A stretch of 64,000 nucleotides of DNA from Guadua angustifolia. Its lineage: Eukaryota; Streptophyta; Magnoliopsida; Poales; Poaceae. The stretch covers positions 12,022,852-12,086,851 of the forward strand of contig CM070508.1 of the NCBI GenBank assembly GCA_036346375.1. The letters run 5' to 3'. The notes beneath the pieces are model-generated. The model was not told the DNA's origin, ran no database searches, and saw only the letters and a list, made by a program, of their open reading frames with translations. Of the stretch, positions 46,250 through 58,075 are shown piece after piece; position 1 is the first letter of the stretch, and each line of letters begins with the position of its first letter. The position numbers were made by a program, and so were the translations under genes.

Positions 46250-48036
46250 CGATCGGGGCGGGGGGAGCAGAAGAGCTGGCCCTAGCGACGTCCAGTCCAG
46301 CTGCTTCAGAGCCGTCGGGCTGCCCTTGAGCAAAAGTGCCCACCGCGTCTGTTGGCGCCGCGGATGTCTGCGCGGCTGGGGCATCTTGACGATCCGCCCT
46401 CGGGGGTGACTTGAAGCTGAAGGAGGTGGCTGGAACCGCAAGCCCGCTCGGGCGGGCACCAACAACGGTTAGAGCCGGCACCGCTGGAGTTGGCGTCGGT
46501 GGAGTCGGTGCGATGGATGGGGCGGCCCGATAGTCGGAGTTAGCGACGGTGCGGTCGGCAAGAGTAAAGCGGCAGGCGCCGCCCCAGATGAAGCGCCGCC
46601 GCGGCGCGCTGGCGCGGCGATGGGCGGTGATGATGAGTCGGCCCCGGTGCAGGCCCTCTTGGGGTCCACACCTGGGGCGTCCGGAGCGATCGGCCATTTG
46701 CCTGTGCTCCGGTTATCGGCCCGGGGCTGGTCCCTAATCACTAAGGGGCCGCGGGCCGGCACCACGGCGGGACCTATGGAGTCCATCGCCAGGAATGACT
46801 GGATAATCTGGAGGCGCTCTGCGAACTCCAAATCGTAGAGCGATCGGGCCTCGGCCAGGAAATCCAGGCCGCTCAGCACTGGCGAGAGCAGCCCAGATAG
46901 CCACCTGGAGAGGGCGGGACCATCCAGGATCCCCTCACCTGGCCCCAAAAGAAGATAAAAATATTAGTTGACGGTGACCGCGAAGAAGAATATGCGTCCA
47001 AAAGAAGAGCAGCAGGACTTCATCGCCGATGCACGCGTGTCATGCGTCGCGCCCCTCAGATATCTTGCCATGCGAGGTATGCACGACGACGGAGGGGGCT
47101 GATCCTCCGAGCCACGAAGTCCCGGACTACCATCGCCCCAATCAAGCCGGCGCCCCGCAACCGATCGATGCGGGCCGCCATCGCCAGGAGCTCCGCCGTC
47201 TCCTCGACGGGCGAGCTCCAACTCTCGCGGGCTTCCGCCCGCGTGCAGGGCACCCCAAGGAGGTCAACCCCACTGTTGTCGCCGACATAGAGCCAGTCGC
47301 TCCGCCACGTCTTCCAGTTGGATCTTGGCTGGGAGGGAATGTAGCGAGGGGCCGACCCATCGCGGAGGTGGAAGTGGCAGCTCCCTACGATTCCAGCATC
47401 AGGGGAGTTGCGACAGGTGAAGAAGTAGCGAAAGAGGGGAAGATTGGGCATTACCCCCACGAACATCTCGCAGAGGTAGGCAAAGGTGGAGAGAAGGACA
47501 ATGGAGTTGGGGGAAAGATGAAGATGGTGGATCTCGTAGAAGTGGAGGACAGTGAGGAAGAATTCGGAGAATGGCGGCACCAAGCCTGCCATAAGCCCCC
47601 AGGCGAAGACGACGATCTCCCCTGGCTCACAGCCTGGCACGAGGGTCCCCTAGCGAAGGTGGAGGGAGCCCTCGGATGCCATCTTGGCGACGAAATCCAC
47701 CCTGCTCTGGTCGGTGGAAGAAAGAAGAGGCTGCGCCATTGAAGCGGAAGCAAAGTTCTTTGGGCAAAGGATGATGAAAGGATAAAAGAGCAAAGTGCAA
47801 GAAGATCAGAAGGCGTGAGCTGCTGAATGGGGCGCGTATATGTAGACCCCTCATGAAGGCGGTTCGCGAGCAGGCAAAAGGACTCAACGTTTCGAGTCCC
47901 AAGTAAAATCGGCGGAAGTGGGGAGGACCGAGACGGTTGCGTGCTCAGAAGTGGTGGGCCCATCCAAGAATGCGCCAGCATTAAATGAGGTCTAAAAAGC
48001 AACTGACACGCATTCCAGGACAGCCCCGGGGGCTAC

Positions 48037-49194
48037 TGTCGGTGTACTTTGCACAGGGGTACCCTCTCCGCCGCGGAATAGTGAGCCCAAGAAGCGGTCT
48101 AGCCCAACATGGCGGCCAATGAGCGGTGGGCGATCATACCTGTCCGTAGGCGAGAGTTCGCGTGGCCCGGGCGGCGGTGGGCGATGCATACGCTCGTCGG
48201 CGGCGGCCGTGTGGTGCCTGGCGGCGGGGGCGATCACGCCGCCGCCAGCGAGGAGCCGTGTGGCCTGGCGGCGGTGGACGATACATACGCTGCCAAAGTA
48301 GCGACCAGCGTGGTGCCTGGCGAGCGGTGGCGATCACGCCGCTGCCGCCGCAAGGAGCCGTGTAGCCTGGCGGCGGTGGCGATCGGGCGCCACCTTTCGC
48401 CACGCGGCGACGCGTGGTGCTGGCGGCGGTGGGCAATCACGCCCTGCCCGCCGGGCGTCGGCTTAAGAGGTGGCCTGGCAAGTGGGCGGGCGTTTGGGCC
48501 CCCCTTGTCAGGTCACGGAGGCAACCAAAGGAATATGGAGAAGGTTTCGCCTCGAAGTATCCTTCCCCTGACATGCTGAGTCAGGGCCATTAATTGTGAA
48601 GAATTCTGCTATCAACACGACGACGACCCATCCCTCTGACGCCTCTCACCAAACCCGTCGCAGGAGTGTCATATCTCGAGCGGACCGGACGAAGCCACGC
48701 AGCGGCATTAAATGGGGCTTGAAGGACAAGGCTACAGTGACGGGCGTAATAAATGAGTCATGGGTCAGTGAGATAAGGTTCGAATGATGGGTGTAATTAA
48801 TGAGTCGTAGATCAGCATAGCGTCATCCTCTCACCTGCCCGGGCTGGCCCGTCTATATAAGGGCGCCTTGGTGCATGGAGGATGGGGACCGGAAGAAAGA
48901 TAGAAGTGGTACATAGGAGACATAGAGGTCGAAGCACCAGACTAGGAGAACCACTGTAATCGCCTCCACACTTCCTCAACAAAGACGTAGCAGGACGTAG
49001 GGCTGTTACCCGCGTTGGGGGCCTGAACCTGGGTACATCGCCGTGTCTATTGATCCGCTGATCCCCAGGATCCATCGTAGAGAGCCATTAGAATTTCCGG
49101 CCACGAAGACACCCTCTACCGAACCATACCTTCCACCCTGGGAGTAGTCAACCCTGTTCGTTGACGGTGTCCTGTCAGGCGGAATACGCCGACA
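48037..49194 (+). repeat. 3' LTR of the Tat element
   Basis: It starts TGTCGGTGTACTTTGCACAG right after a G-rich polypurine-like tract and ends GGCGGAATACGCCGACA (1158 bp). The first 450 bp hold the GC-rich GGCGGTGGGCGATCACGCC minisatellite shared with the 5' end. A TATA-like CTATATAAGGG lies at about 48853-48863. Confidence 0.85.
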
Positions 49195-49950
49195 ATAATG
49201 ATGCTTATGTTGCACAAATGTAAATGTGTTATGTTAAGAGCAATATCATGAAGCATATTACCCCAAACTTTTCTATCCTCATGTACTCTAGAAAAGCGGT
49301 GAGGTAAACATCATGTAGACTAAGTCATATGAAAATATAGCTGATTTATTGAATAAGTTTTTGCTGATATCCAAGTTCTAAAGCTATGTGCATGGTATTA
49401 GAATGAGACGACTTAGAGAAATGCAGAGTTCAGGAGGAGTAAATCCACGAACTATAACTTTTAGTTTGATCCTGAAGATGCTACCCTAATATAGAATATT
49501 GCAGGTTGCATTCTTTTTTTTTCCTTAGTGAGTTTTCCTGAAGTTTTCTCAAGAAAAGATTTTTAATGAGGCAACAAATGTGACACAATATTCGAATGTA
49601 GTGTACTCTTTTTTCATCTATTTTTTCCATTGGGTCTTTTTAGAGGACTTCTTAATGAGGCATATGCATTACGCCTAACTGACTTCTAGGGTTTGTGGAC
49701 GAATTTCGAATTTACCCTTGAGGGGTTTTGACTATAAATATAGCCACTATTGTACAAGAAAAATTAATTAATAAGAAAAGAGTTCAGATATCCAATATCT
49801 TGTGTTCACCTATTATGTGATTGTTCTCGGAGTATTCTCAATATTAGGTGATTGATATTGGGTTTTCTTTTTTTATGATTATTAATTATTCAATAATTTG
49901 CTACAGTCATGGAATTTAGGGGCGTCAATACTTCGTTTCGTAGGTTAGGA
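49195..49950 (+). mobile_element. 3' remainder of the copia element
   Basis: After the second ATAAT the RNase H coding sequence continues in decayed form (AATGATGCTTATGTTGCACA onward). LTR-like sequence follows, with AGATTTTTAATGAGGCAACA and a TATAAATA at about 49733-49740, both common in copia LTRs. LTR borders could not be placed. Confidence 0.55.
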
Positions 49951-50156
49951 GCTTAAAATTTTCTTCCTTTCGAAAATTCCCTAGAAAAGCGTCGTCAGCG
50001 ATTGGTGCTTCCCAGCATTCACATTAGGGGCCAGCTGCTTCTCGTTAGCCTGTTGCTACCAATCTGCAAAGGTAAAACACCGAACCCTCCCGGATCCTGT
50101 CCTGTGATCCCGTCCCTTCTTTGCCCCCCAATTCTATCTCTTCTTAGAGCATCTCC

Positions 50157-52697
50157 AACAACACTCTCCGAAATCCACTCTCAAAGTCATATTTAGAGAA
50201 CTCTCCAAAAAAATACCTCTCCATATATCCTCTCTCCAACAACACTCTCTATTTTCTCTCTCCTATATTCTAATCATATTCCATATTAATGCCATAACAA
50301 CAACTATTTCTTTACCGGTAAATTCAAACAGCTATATTTGAATGCAGGAATTAAAAAATTAAAAATTATTGTGATGACCACGTTGTAACGATATATTTGA
50401 ACGGGTAAATTCGAATGGCTATATTTGAATGCGGGAAATTTAAATTCGAAATAGTGTATACATATATTCTAACATGGCATGGTTCAGTAGCACAAAAGGT
50501 TCCAACAAATAGGTCTTAAAAGCAAAACATAATACAACAATACGAATAACACTAGTCACTAGACTCGATACTTTCATCCTCTCTAAATTGATGATCATCA
50601 GCAGAAGCAGCAAAATCAGCCCTACATCAACCGATAGAAGGCAATTGAGAAACTAGTGTTGGAAGACGTAAAGCAGACATAGTCCTGGAAGAGTTTCAAA
50701 AATGAATATTATCTCTTATTTGAGCATTCCTTGTTAATTTGCATATGATCCGCATGAGTGTTGTGGTTCTATATAGTTGAGCTTGGATCATTTATCCTAC
50801 CTTTTGGGCTCCTCCAATGTTTGTTAATGCTTGGATGGATAAAATTACAAAGTGACAAAAATTTAGGCATGGCCATCACTACTCAACTGTCAAAGATTTT
50901 TCCAATGATGAAGCCTACCAAAGATAGTGGAGTTAAGAGTAGATACATTGCTTAACTAGTAGTGTTTTGGATGGTCTAAAAACCAGGCCAATTAAGTAAT
51001 CTATCAGCTATATTCTTGACATGAAGAAGACTGCCTTCTCCAACACTTTTAAAAAGAAGTGACTGCAAATAGCAGAAATGGAATCTCATAACAGAACAAT
51101 AGAATAGAATGCTAACCTGTAATAGTTCATATAACCTGTAACAGTTCACAATGAATAGAATGCTAGAACAATACTGTAAGAACAACATATTGTGCCTGAA
51201 TGGAATTATGAACCAACAGCTTATAAAGTGTACAACCAGTATCGTCTTATTTTTCAGTGGAACTTTTCAAACACTCCTGTAGATCACAGGCATTCTTATT
51301 CAGTGGAATATAGTGCTCTTCTTACCTAAAAGTAGTGATGTTCAATATATTTCACAACTAATGTAAAAGGGCAAAATGTGTATGTAGAATGGCAGATTGC
51401 ACATATGTATATAGCAGAAGGAACTTATAAACACCATATGGCTAAACCAATGTGGTGCATCTGCCACTAACTCAAATGACAATTCATAGTACATCAGTAC
51501 TGGATTATACTGAGTCCTGCTGAGGACCAAACCTATCCTTTGTATGCTCAGATGTTAAAATCCCAAGCTTCAAGAAGCCTTATTTGAAACAAGAGCTAGC
51601 AAAGCTCAGACTACTGACCAAATTAAGGGCCAGAGCTTTCCGAGAATCCATAATTAGATGGCTTCTGAGAGCTAAACCAATCTTATCACACAACCCAAAG
51701 AATCAATTAGACCGAAACATAATGAATTTTACCCTCACATAACGTGTTCATCAACTTTATCAACATTAACATTACCACGAACTTGTTTTTTATAGATTTA
51801 TTTGGTGCTGTAATTCTGCATAACCCTTATAGAATAACTAAGAACCAGTTCTCTATAGAACTACAAAAAAATACTAATATCAAAAAGGGGGAGAAAGAGA
51901 TAAGATTGCACCTCCAACTGGGAGTACCCAGGTGAAATTCGTTCCACTCGATAGCTCCAAGAAAATCTCCTACAATTCATCAAGGCTCATAAGGATAAAA
52001 ACTAAAAGATGGGAGTAGACGGTCCAAGGACAAGAGATTCCAGCGGCAACCGCACTAGATCTCACAGCTTGGCCAGCTCACCAATCCAAGAAACAAGAAG
52101 CAGAATCTATTCGAGAATGAAGCAAAGAGAACAGGCTGGGGGAGAAGAAGAAGGGGGTGAATTCGACATGGCGCACACTCACTGTCTGAGCTCGAAGAGA
52201 GTCATGCCTCCTCCTCTTCTTCCTCCTCCCCGTGCGCTCCCTCCCTCCCTCTCTAAAACCCCGCTACGAATCATCCCCGCACTGGAGAAGACACCAAATC
52301 GCAATGGGGGCTCACCTTGTAGCGGGAGCCCGAGCTCGCGGTCGCCGGTGTCGAGGTAGATCGCCGGATCTGAGGATTTGCTGATGTCTATGAAGCCTCA
52401 CTGGGGATTCGTAGCCTTGTGAGGGGAGAAAAAGAAGCGCCGGCAGAGACGAAGCGGCGTTGGGGGAGACAAAGCCTCGCCAGGCTGCCGAGGAGACGAA
52501 GCCTCTCTCCACTGGGATTCTTCCCTGCAGTCACACGAATGGTAACGTAAATAGATAGCGAGCGGAGAGAGACTCGCTAGATGTAGCGAGCCTCTCTTGG
52601 CTCGCCAGAATTTGGGACGAGGTTGGGGAGGCTGTTGGAGCCGGTTTTGTGCTGCGAATACCTAAAACATGAGATAGGGAGTTGGATGGAGACGCTC
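50157..52697. mobile_element. Harbinger/Tourist-like TIR element of 2.5 kb
   Basis: The left end GAGCATCTCCAACAACACTC and right end GGATGGAGACGCTC are imperfect inverted repeats flanked by TTA on both sides (50154-50156 and 52698-52700), as for PIF/Harbinger. The same terminus occurs in the small element at 58099-58433. No transposase or Myb domain is visible. The right third (about 52010-52560) is GC-rich, unlike the AT-rich left, and resembles captured gene sequence. Confidence 0.6.
52010..52560 (-). other. GC-rich insert, possible captured gene fragment
   Basis: On the minus strand a GC-rich open stretch ends in CTACAAG/GTGAGCC, a good donor, at about 52315. Farther down, TTGTAG/GAGATTTTCTTGG (about 51965) looks like an acceptor followed by an open stretch. 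The product is not recognised, and no continuous gene can be built. Confidence 0.25.
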
Positions 52698-52869
52698 TTA
52701 CCTTCCTACCCTCTCCACTCTCTCGCAATTGTAAGGAGCACGTGCCTGCTCAACGAAATGCCGCCTAGGGCTCGCACCTGTCAGGTATAGGAACTGATTC
52801 CGGAGTACAGAAATCACATTGAGTTCTTCAGTGCTTGACCGATTTCTGTTACATGCATGGACAATAGAA

Positions 52870-53230
52870 GGACAACATATCCTGTGCACACAGGCTTCCC
52901 GTGTGCATACCGTGCACACTAACTAATAAAAGTCATGAAAAATTCTGAAAAAATTGTAGATATACTTCATAGATTACTCTACCTATGTATGAAGTTTCAA
53001 GATCAAATTCATTATATATCGAGAGTTACAAAAGAGAGAAAATTCAGACAAGTCAGAATTCTCTTTTTTGTAACTCTTGATATATAATAAATTTAAACCT
53101 ACAATTTTATACATAGGTAGAGTAATCTATGAAGTACATCTACAATTTTTTTAGAATTTTTTATGACTTTTATTAGTTAGTGTGTACAGTGTGTATACAG
53201 AAAATCTTATATGTACAGAATATGTTGTCC
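52870..53230. mobile_element. foldback MITE, copy B (long hairpin)
   Basis: It starts GGACAACATATCCTGTGCAC and ends ATGTACAGAATATGTTGTCC. The two arms are inverted repeats around a short centre near 53045. It shares AAAATTCTGAAAAAATT, GATTACTCTACCTATGTAT and TATATCGAGAGTTACAAAA-type blocks with copy A at 873-1255. It lies about 260 bp beyond the 3' end of the RBOH coding region. Confidence 0.82.
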
Positions 53231-53489
53231 AATAAAAGATGGACGCATTCAGAGACACAGAGGAATCGTCTGTTCAAGGTCTCTATTATTCTAAGAAGTA
53301 ATCTCACCGCTCAAAAATACATGTCTTTCCTCCTCCATCTATGTACTGCAGCAGTACACTAATGCCACGTACTTTTGTACACCAAGGCCCCAGCTCCCGA
53401 TGGAAGAGCTAGAATTGCTATCCCATGCTACCGAAGTTCCTAGTTCTATAATATATCTGCGATTATTTTGGTGCTTTCCTTGACTGATC

Positions 53490-56400
53490 TTAGAAGTTCT
53501 CCTTGTGGAAATGGAACCGAGTTGTTGTCGTGTGGCTGAATTCTACTGAAAGATTCCTGAGTGTTTTTGTGAGTGTTGGAGATCCACAGTAGAAAACACC
53601 TGCGGGTTTACGGAACATCTTAGTATCTTTGTACTGTAAAGTAGGAGCCATCACTTGAATTTTATCAAAAATGACTCACCTATACGGGACCTCTTGTGGG
53701 CACTGGCCAAATCAGAAAATACCTTTCTCCAGTTGGGCCTTGCAAAATGTGTCCGGATCTGCAGAATACCAGTCAGAAAAGGAAGCCATTACAGTGCATT
53801 TGTTTGCAGATATTCAGATATCAGAGGGAGGGGGGCACCACCTTGCTTCCAGAGACGATGTCCACACCATTTTTGGCATGTTGAAGTGATTGGACCATGG
53901 CAATCAGAGCTGACCTTGCATCACCCTCTTCATACACGCTGGTCAGGTAGTTGTGCATCTCTATTACATTCTGTATAGCAAGATATTAGATTACTTTCTG
54001 TCTATCGAACTGGAGAGAATGTGAGAACTTTTACTGAAGCTGTTAGGGTGAGTAGTACATCACGATCGCTTTCAGCGACGTCATTCATGACACCTTTGAA
54101 CCATTCAAAGGAGCCTTGTTCTCTGGTAACCCAGTAGAAGTAAGCTCTTCCTGGCCCATTGCTCTTAAAGCTGCAGCCTAACTCGGTGTCATGAATGCTT
54201 TGCAGCTCCTGCTGAATCCAAATCATTTTATAAATTGTACTTTTTAATCCTGTATGAGAAATAATTTGTAGTAATTAAGCATTTTACTTCGTTGGACTTT
54301 ATGTTGTTCAGGAGATCCTTCAGTATGCTGATGAAAGGAGTTGCACCAATTCCAAGCCCGATAAGCAAAAGAATGTCATATTTCCTGTAATTTTGAGCTG
54401 GTGCACCATAAGGGCCATCTATAAGGACCTTGGGAAACCTAAATGAAGAATGCGAAGTCAGCGAGGTTAGTGAAATATATGTATAACTGAGCAATTCCTT
54501 CAAAAACTAAATGGATCTAGCATGTGAAACAAATGAGTCACAATCACCTAGTGTCCTCTGCCAGACCTTCTGCCACTACTGTGGTTTCAAGTCTTGCAAG
54601 TGTAGCATTCTTGGAACTTACCTCTGCTTCACAAGCCTGCATGAAGAAGTATATTCTTTCAGAAATTTCGCTAATTTAGCATATAAATACAGTATAAGCT
54701 CCTGTTATGCTTGAATAAATTATTCTCCCTCCCTCTTCTTTCTGCTCATTCAACTGACCTTGCCAAATAGGTTTCTGAGTTCTGATGTCCAGTCACCTAA
54801 TGTGCGGATATGAACACTCAAGTAGTCATCTCCGGGTGCAGAAGTGATGGAGAAGGGATGCCTGTAAACATTGAAGAATTTTTTAAGCCAAAGCCTTGGA
54901 AAAATAACTTGGGCAATGAGGATGATGAGATGAAACCATTCAAAAGGCGAAACATCTGGGCATTTTACAAACAGATACATCCCACTTTTGTACTTGAAAC
55001 TTGGTGGCTTCTTCATGTAAATAGAGAGCACATTTCCTGGGTAAATTGCTGCCTGCATGACACATTGGATTATCAATTAATAATGCTCTTGTAGCCCCTC
55101 GAGGTTAGAATAAACTGAAAAAAAGCTCATGCCGTGGTATTCATGTAAAATCTGTAGCTTACCTTGATGATGCTCACACGATAACTGGTCTCACGAACTC
55201 TTCTAATAGTTCTCTCGCAAGCATAGAAGAGGACTGGAACAGCCAAGTACATCCATGTCTGGAAACACAACCGAAATTATTATTTCAATTTTAAGCACAA
55301 ACATTGAATTCTCAGAAGAAGTACTTGTGCCAAATAGATGTCAGAGCAATACCGTTCTCTTGTACCACTGCTTGGTGAGGAATATGAAGTAGGAGTGCAG
55401 CACCAGGAGGATGTATGCAATCACCAGCAGGTGGTGGGCGTACCAGAAGGCGTTGAAACCAGCCAGGTGGTGCAGCGGTGACGGCAGCTTCACGACGCTC
55501 CTCCTGAAGGAGTGTGTCGCCAGTGTGAACGAGAATGACATTATGATGATCATGAGGATTCCAGTCCACCCTGGAGTGCTTGCAACCAGGGATGGGTACG
55601 TTGGTTGAACAAAGTTGAAGAACGGCCCAAGCGTGGCCTCGAACCTGTCCCTTGGGCACGAGATTAACCTTGGGAAGTCGCAGGTTACGTGAGCAAGCGT
55701 ATGAGTAGCCGATCCAATTGCAATTGCCAGTGCAATAACCTGACATTGTGATCACAACAAAGAGGTCAGATTGTGCGGCCCTGGAAATGGCAAGGAGGCC
55801 TGCATATGTACCTTGTGGAAGTTTATGTTATCATCGAATGGTATGACACTGCTGAGTGCGGTTGATCGGAGTCTTGTCAGCGTGTTTCGACACACTGGGA
55901 GCAGTATAAGGGCCATGTTCAGTTTGAGCGTCTCAGCGGCGCCCTTTGCGATGCAGACACAGTAGCCCATCACCTCAAATGCTGCCCGCCTCCTATATTG
56001 TTCAAACTTGAATATGAACAGGCCAATGTTGAGGATTCCCCACAATGTGAGGACCCAAATCCTCTTCCAGTTCTCGTGGATGAAGTCAACAGTCTTGGTG
56101 AAATGTCTCTGCATTGGGCTCCGGTAACTGGAAGGAACCATTGTCCTTGCAAGGCTTGTTGATGCCTGCTTCAGCTTGTCTGGTGGCCCTGGGGCCATCA
56201 CCATCCCCCGGAGTAGCGTCTCCAGCTGCCAAATCTGCATTGAAACACAACATAAGCATATCAGTCTGCTGTTGCTTCACCAGAATGAAGAGAAAATATC
56301 ATTTCTTGGTACCTCAATGTAACCACGATCATCTGGGTCCAGCTCTTCCATGATCAGCGAGGCATATGTTGCGGCATGCCTCTTCAACTTAACAAGCTTA

Positions 56401-57692
56401 TTCGCTGAGGCGCTCAGCACAATAACCTGCATATGGAAGGAAAAAGTAAAAAATATAGAGATCATTACGACAAGCTTTTGGGAGAAGGGCAGATTCAGAG
56501 ACATTGGTCAACTGACCTCTTTGACCTCGTCTTCTGTGAGCTTTCCATCACCGTTCTTGTCACACCTGATTTCAAATAAATCTCATCAAGAGGCAAGTCG
56601 GTAGATTTTGCCATTTTAGAGAAGGAGGTAGACCTTTACATGTCGAAGAATATGCGTAGTCGTGAATCGAAGTTCTGGTCGGTCATCTCCTCCCAGAATT
56701 CCTTCAGCTGTTCTTTCGTTACTCCATCATCTGACTCGATGTTCCTTCTCCTTGCCAATGCCACGAACACCTCGCTTGCAAACTCCTTGGAATCCGCCAT
56801 ACCTTGAAGAAGCAGAGCCATTCTAAGCTTAGAGCCTCAATTCTTGCAGTCTAATAACCAGTTAGCAGGAATCAATTGCGTTATTCTGATTTCACTTTTT
56901 CTGGTTACAGCTGTAAGCATTCGAAGAGTTGTAATTTGCTGCTCTTGCTGCGTGGTGGGTAGCATTTGAAAAGTTGATGTAATTTGGATACAAATTTCTG
57001 AAGTTTGTAGAAAATAATCAACCAATTTTATCCTCATAAATTTCCTAGATATGCTGCGAATTGGAATGGTTCATGGTATATCAATGACGTGCTGCAGCCT
57101 GCAAGCATGCATGAATGGCTGACCAATCTGAAACATCTGAAATGGTTTAAAATGGCGAATAAACCAACAACACTTGATCGAGGCACATATTTGAACCATT
57201 GTATTATCTGCTAATTGTTCTCCACCGCGTGCACAAAAGATTGGCAATGTTTTATTTTGTTTCAAAAGGATTCGATGTTTCTCACTGATCGATTCACGGT
57301 GTTGTTTATGCTCAGATTGATGACCACTTGAAACACCATTGCCATGCAGGAGTTGTTGTACTATCATCAGACTACCACATCATACAAGATTCTCCTATCG
57401 AAGAATTGCCACCGAGATTGGAGAGCACGAGACGACGAGACTCACCGATGCATTTCGCGAAGCTCTCCTTGTGCAGGCGGCCGTCGGTGCTCATCTCGTC
57501 GAACCGCTTCTCGACGGACTTCCAGCCGTCCTTGCCCGCCGCCGTCTTGTCGAGGAAGCGCAGACCCCGCAGCCCGGGCTGCGCGCTGGAGTGCGTCCTC
57601 TTCAGGCCCCGCATCGTCTCCGGCACCCTCACCGACACCTTGGACGCCAGATGCCGCATCCCCGACGCGATCCGCGACGGCTGCTTTCTCAT
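53490..57692 (-). CDS. RBOHH-like: respiratory burst oxidase homolog, pollen RBOHH/J-type NADPH oxidase
   Basis: Fifteen exons, all GT-AG: 57692-57446, 56802-56640, 56565-56517, 56426-56313, 56234-55812, 55739-55353, 55258-55163, 55052-54937, 54861-54759, 54636-54548, 54438-54288, 54208-54059, 53970-53842, 53758-53680 and 53599-53490. They give 801 residues. In order: NADPH-oxidase N-terminal domain, EF-hand loop DKNGDGKLTEDE (139-150), a weaker EF-hand (DPDDRGYIE, 183 on), ferric-reductase membrane core with haem His in THTLAHVTCDF and WYAHHLLVIAYILLVLHSY, FAD site HPFSITSAPGDD (533 on), NADPH site GPYGAPAQNY and LLIGLGIGATPFISILK (about 604-637), YCGSP, and terminal HKENF. It makes superoxide outside the plasma membrane using cytosolic NADPH and is Ca2+-activated. 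Similarity is closest to Arabidopsis RBOHH/J, which act in pollen-tube tips. The start is uncertain: an ATG at 57753 in another frame would join if one base is missing from the C-run at 57715-57719, giving about 824 residues. Confidence 0.95.
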
Positions 57693-57952
57693 CGGCGGCG
57701 GCGGGGGTGACGCTCCCCCTCGCCCATCGCCCCGCCGCCGCCCAGCGACACATCCACGCCGCCGCCGCCGACGACGAAGCCGCCATTCGATCAACCGAAC
57801 GTACGTACGTGCCACGATAGCTGATAGCTCGTGCTCACCGCAGCTTGGCGGCGGGCGCCATGTCCAACACAAGGCTGGGTGTAAATTTGGAAATGGGATG
57901 AGAGGAGTAGAGAAGGGAAATGTGGCGCTTGCTGCGGAGAGGGGACGTCCCA

Positions 57953-57958
57953 ATTATA
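57953..57958 (-). promoter_or_regulatory. candidate TATA box of the RBOH gene
   Basis: Minus-strand TATAAT lies within GGCTATAATTGGG, about 200 bp upstream of the ATG at 57753 and 260 bp upstream of that at 57692. Position only. Confidence 0.4.
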
Positions 57959-58075
57959 GCCGTTGCTTGCGCGCGGCACGGCCGGCGTGGCCGCTCGGCG
58001 TGCATGGGCCGTGACCGTGAAGAAAGCTGTAGCACCATCGGACGGGTCATCCGCGTTGCACGGTAACTGTACTTA

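Larger units (their letters stand above)
40530..47739 (-). pseudogene. antisense ORF of the Tat element (gypsy-type transposon domain), split by nested LTR element
   Basis: On the minus strand an ORF opens at 47739 (MAQPLLSSTDQSRVDFVAKM), is broken by a TAG near 47650, and continues to about 47056. There it has the signature GLMAGLVPPFSEFFLTVLHF, EIHHLHLSPNSIVLLS and FVGVMPNLPLFRYFF of the family known as putative gypsy type transposon (Pfam Transposase_28). Ala/Pro-rich and Ser-rich parts follow at 46255-46948. The nested element then interrupts, and the coiled-coil tail resumes at 41223 (LGEALTAATQREAHVTQQ onward) and runs to about 40530. In intact grass Tat elements this protein lies antisense to pol; its role is unknown. 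Confidence 0.65.
37797..49194 (+). mobile_element. Tat-type Ty3/gypsy LTR retrotransposon, internally deleted
   Basis: The element is bounded by TGTCGGTGTACTTTGCAC and CGCCGACA with a 5-bp target duplication ATAAT. A complete 3' LTR (48037-49194) is preceded by the polypurine-like CCCCGGGGGCTAC. The 5' side has only about 600 bp of LTR before the integrase, so the primer site, gag, protease, reverse transcriptase and RNase H are gone. Downstream of integrase is the antisense ORF seen in Tat/RIRE2/Grande-type grass elements, now split by the nested element at 41229-46249. Confidence 0.85.

Noticed and set aside
48109..48579. 156-codon ORF and antisense partners in the Tat 3' LTR
   Set aside because: Open only because of the GC-rich minisatellite in the LTR; the 5' LTR copy shows the same artefact.
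57344..58014. Plus-strand ORFs opposite RBOH exon 1 (158 and 228 codons)
   Set aside because: Antisense to a verified RBOH exon; Arg/Ser/Pro-rich low-complexity translations.
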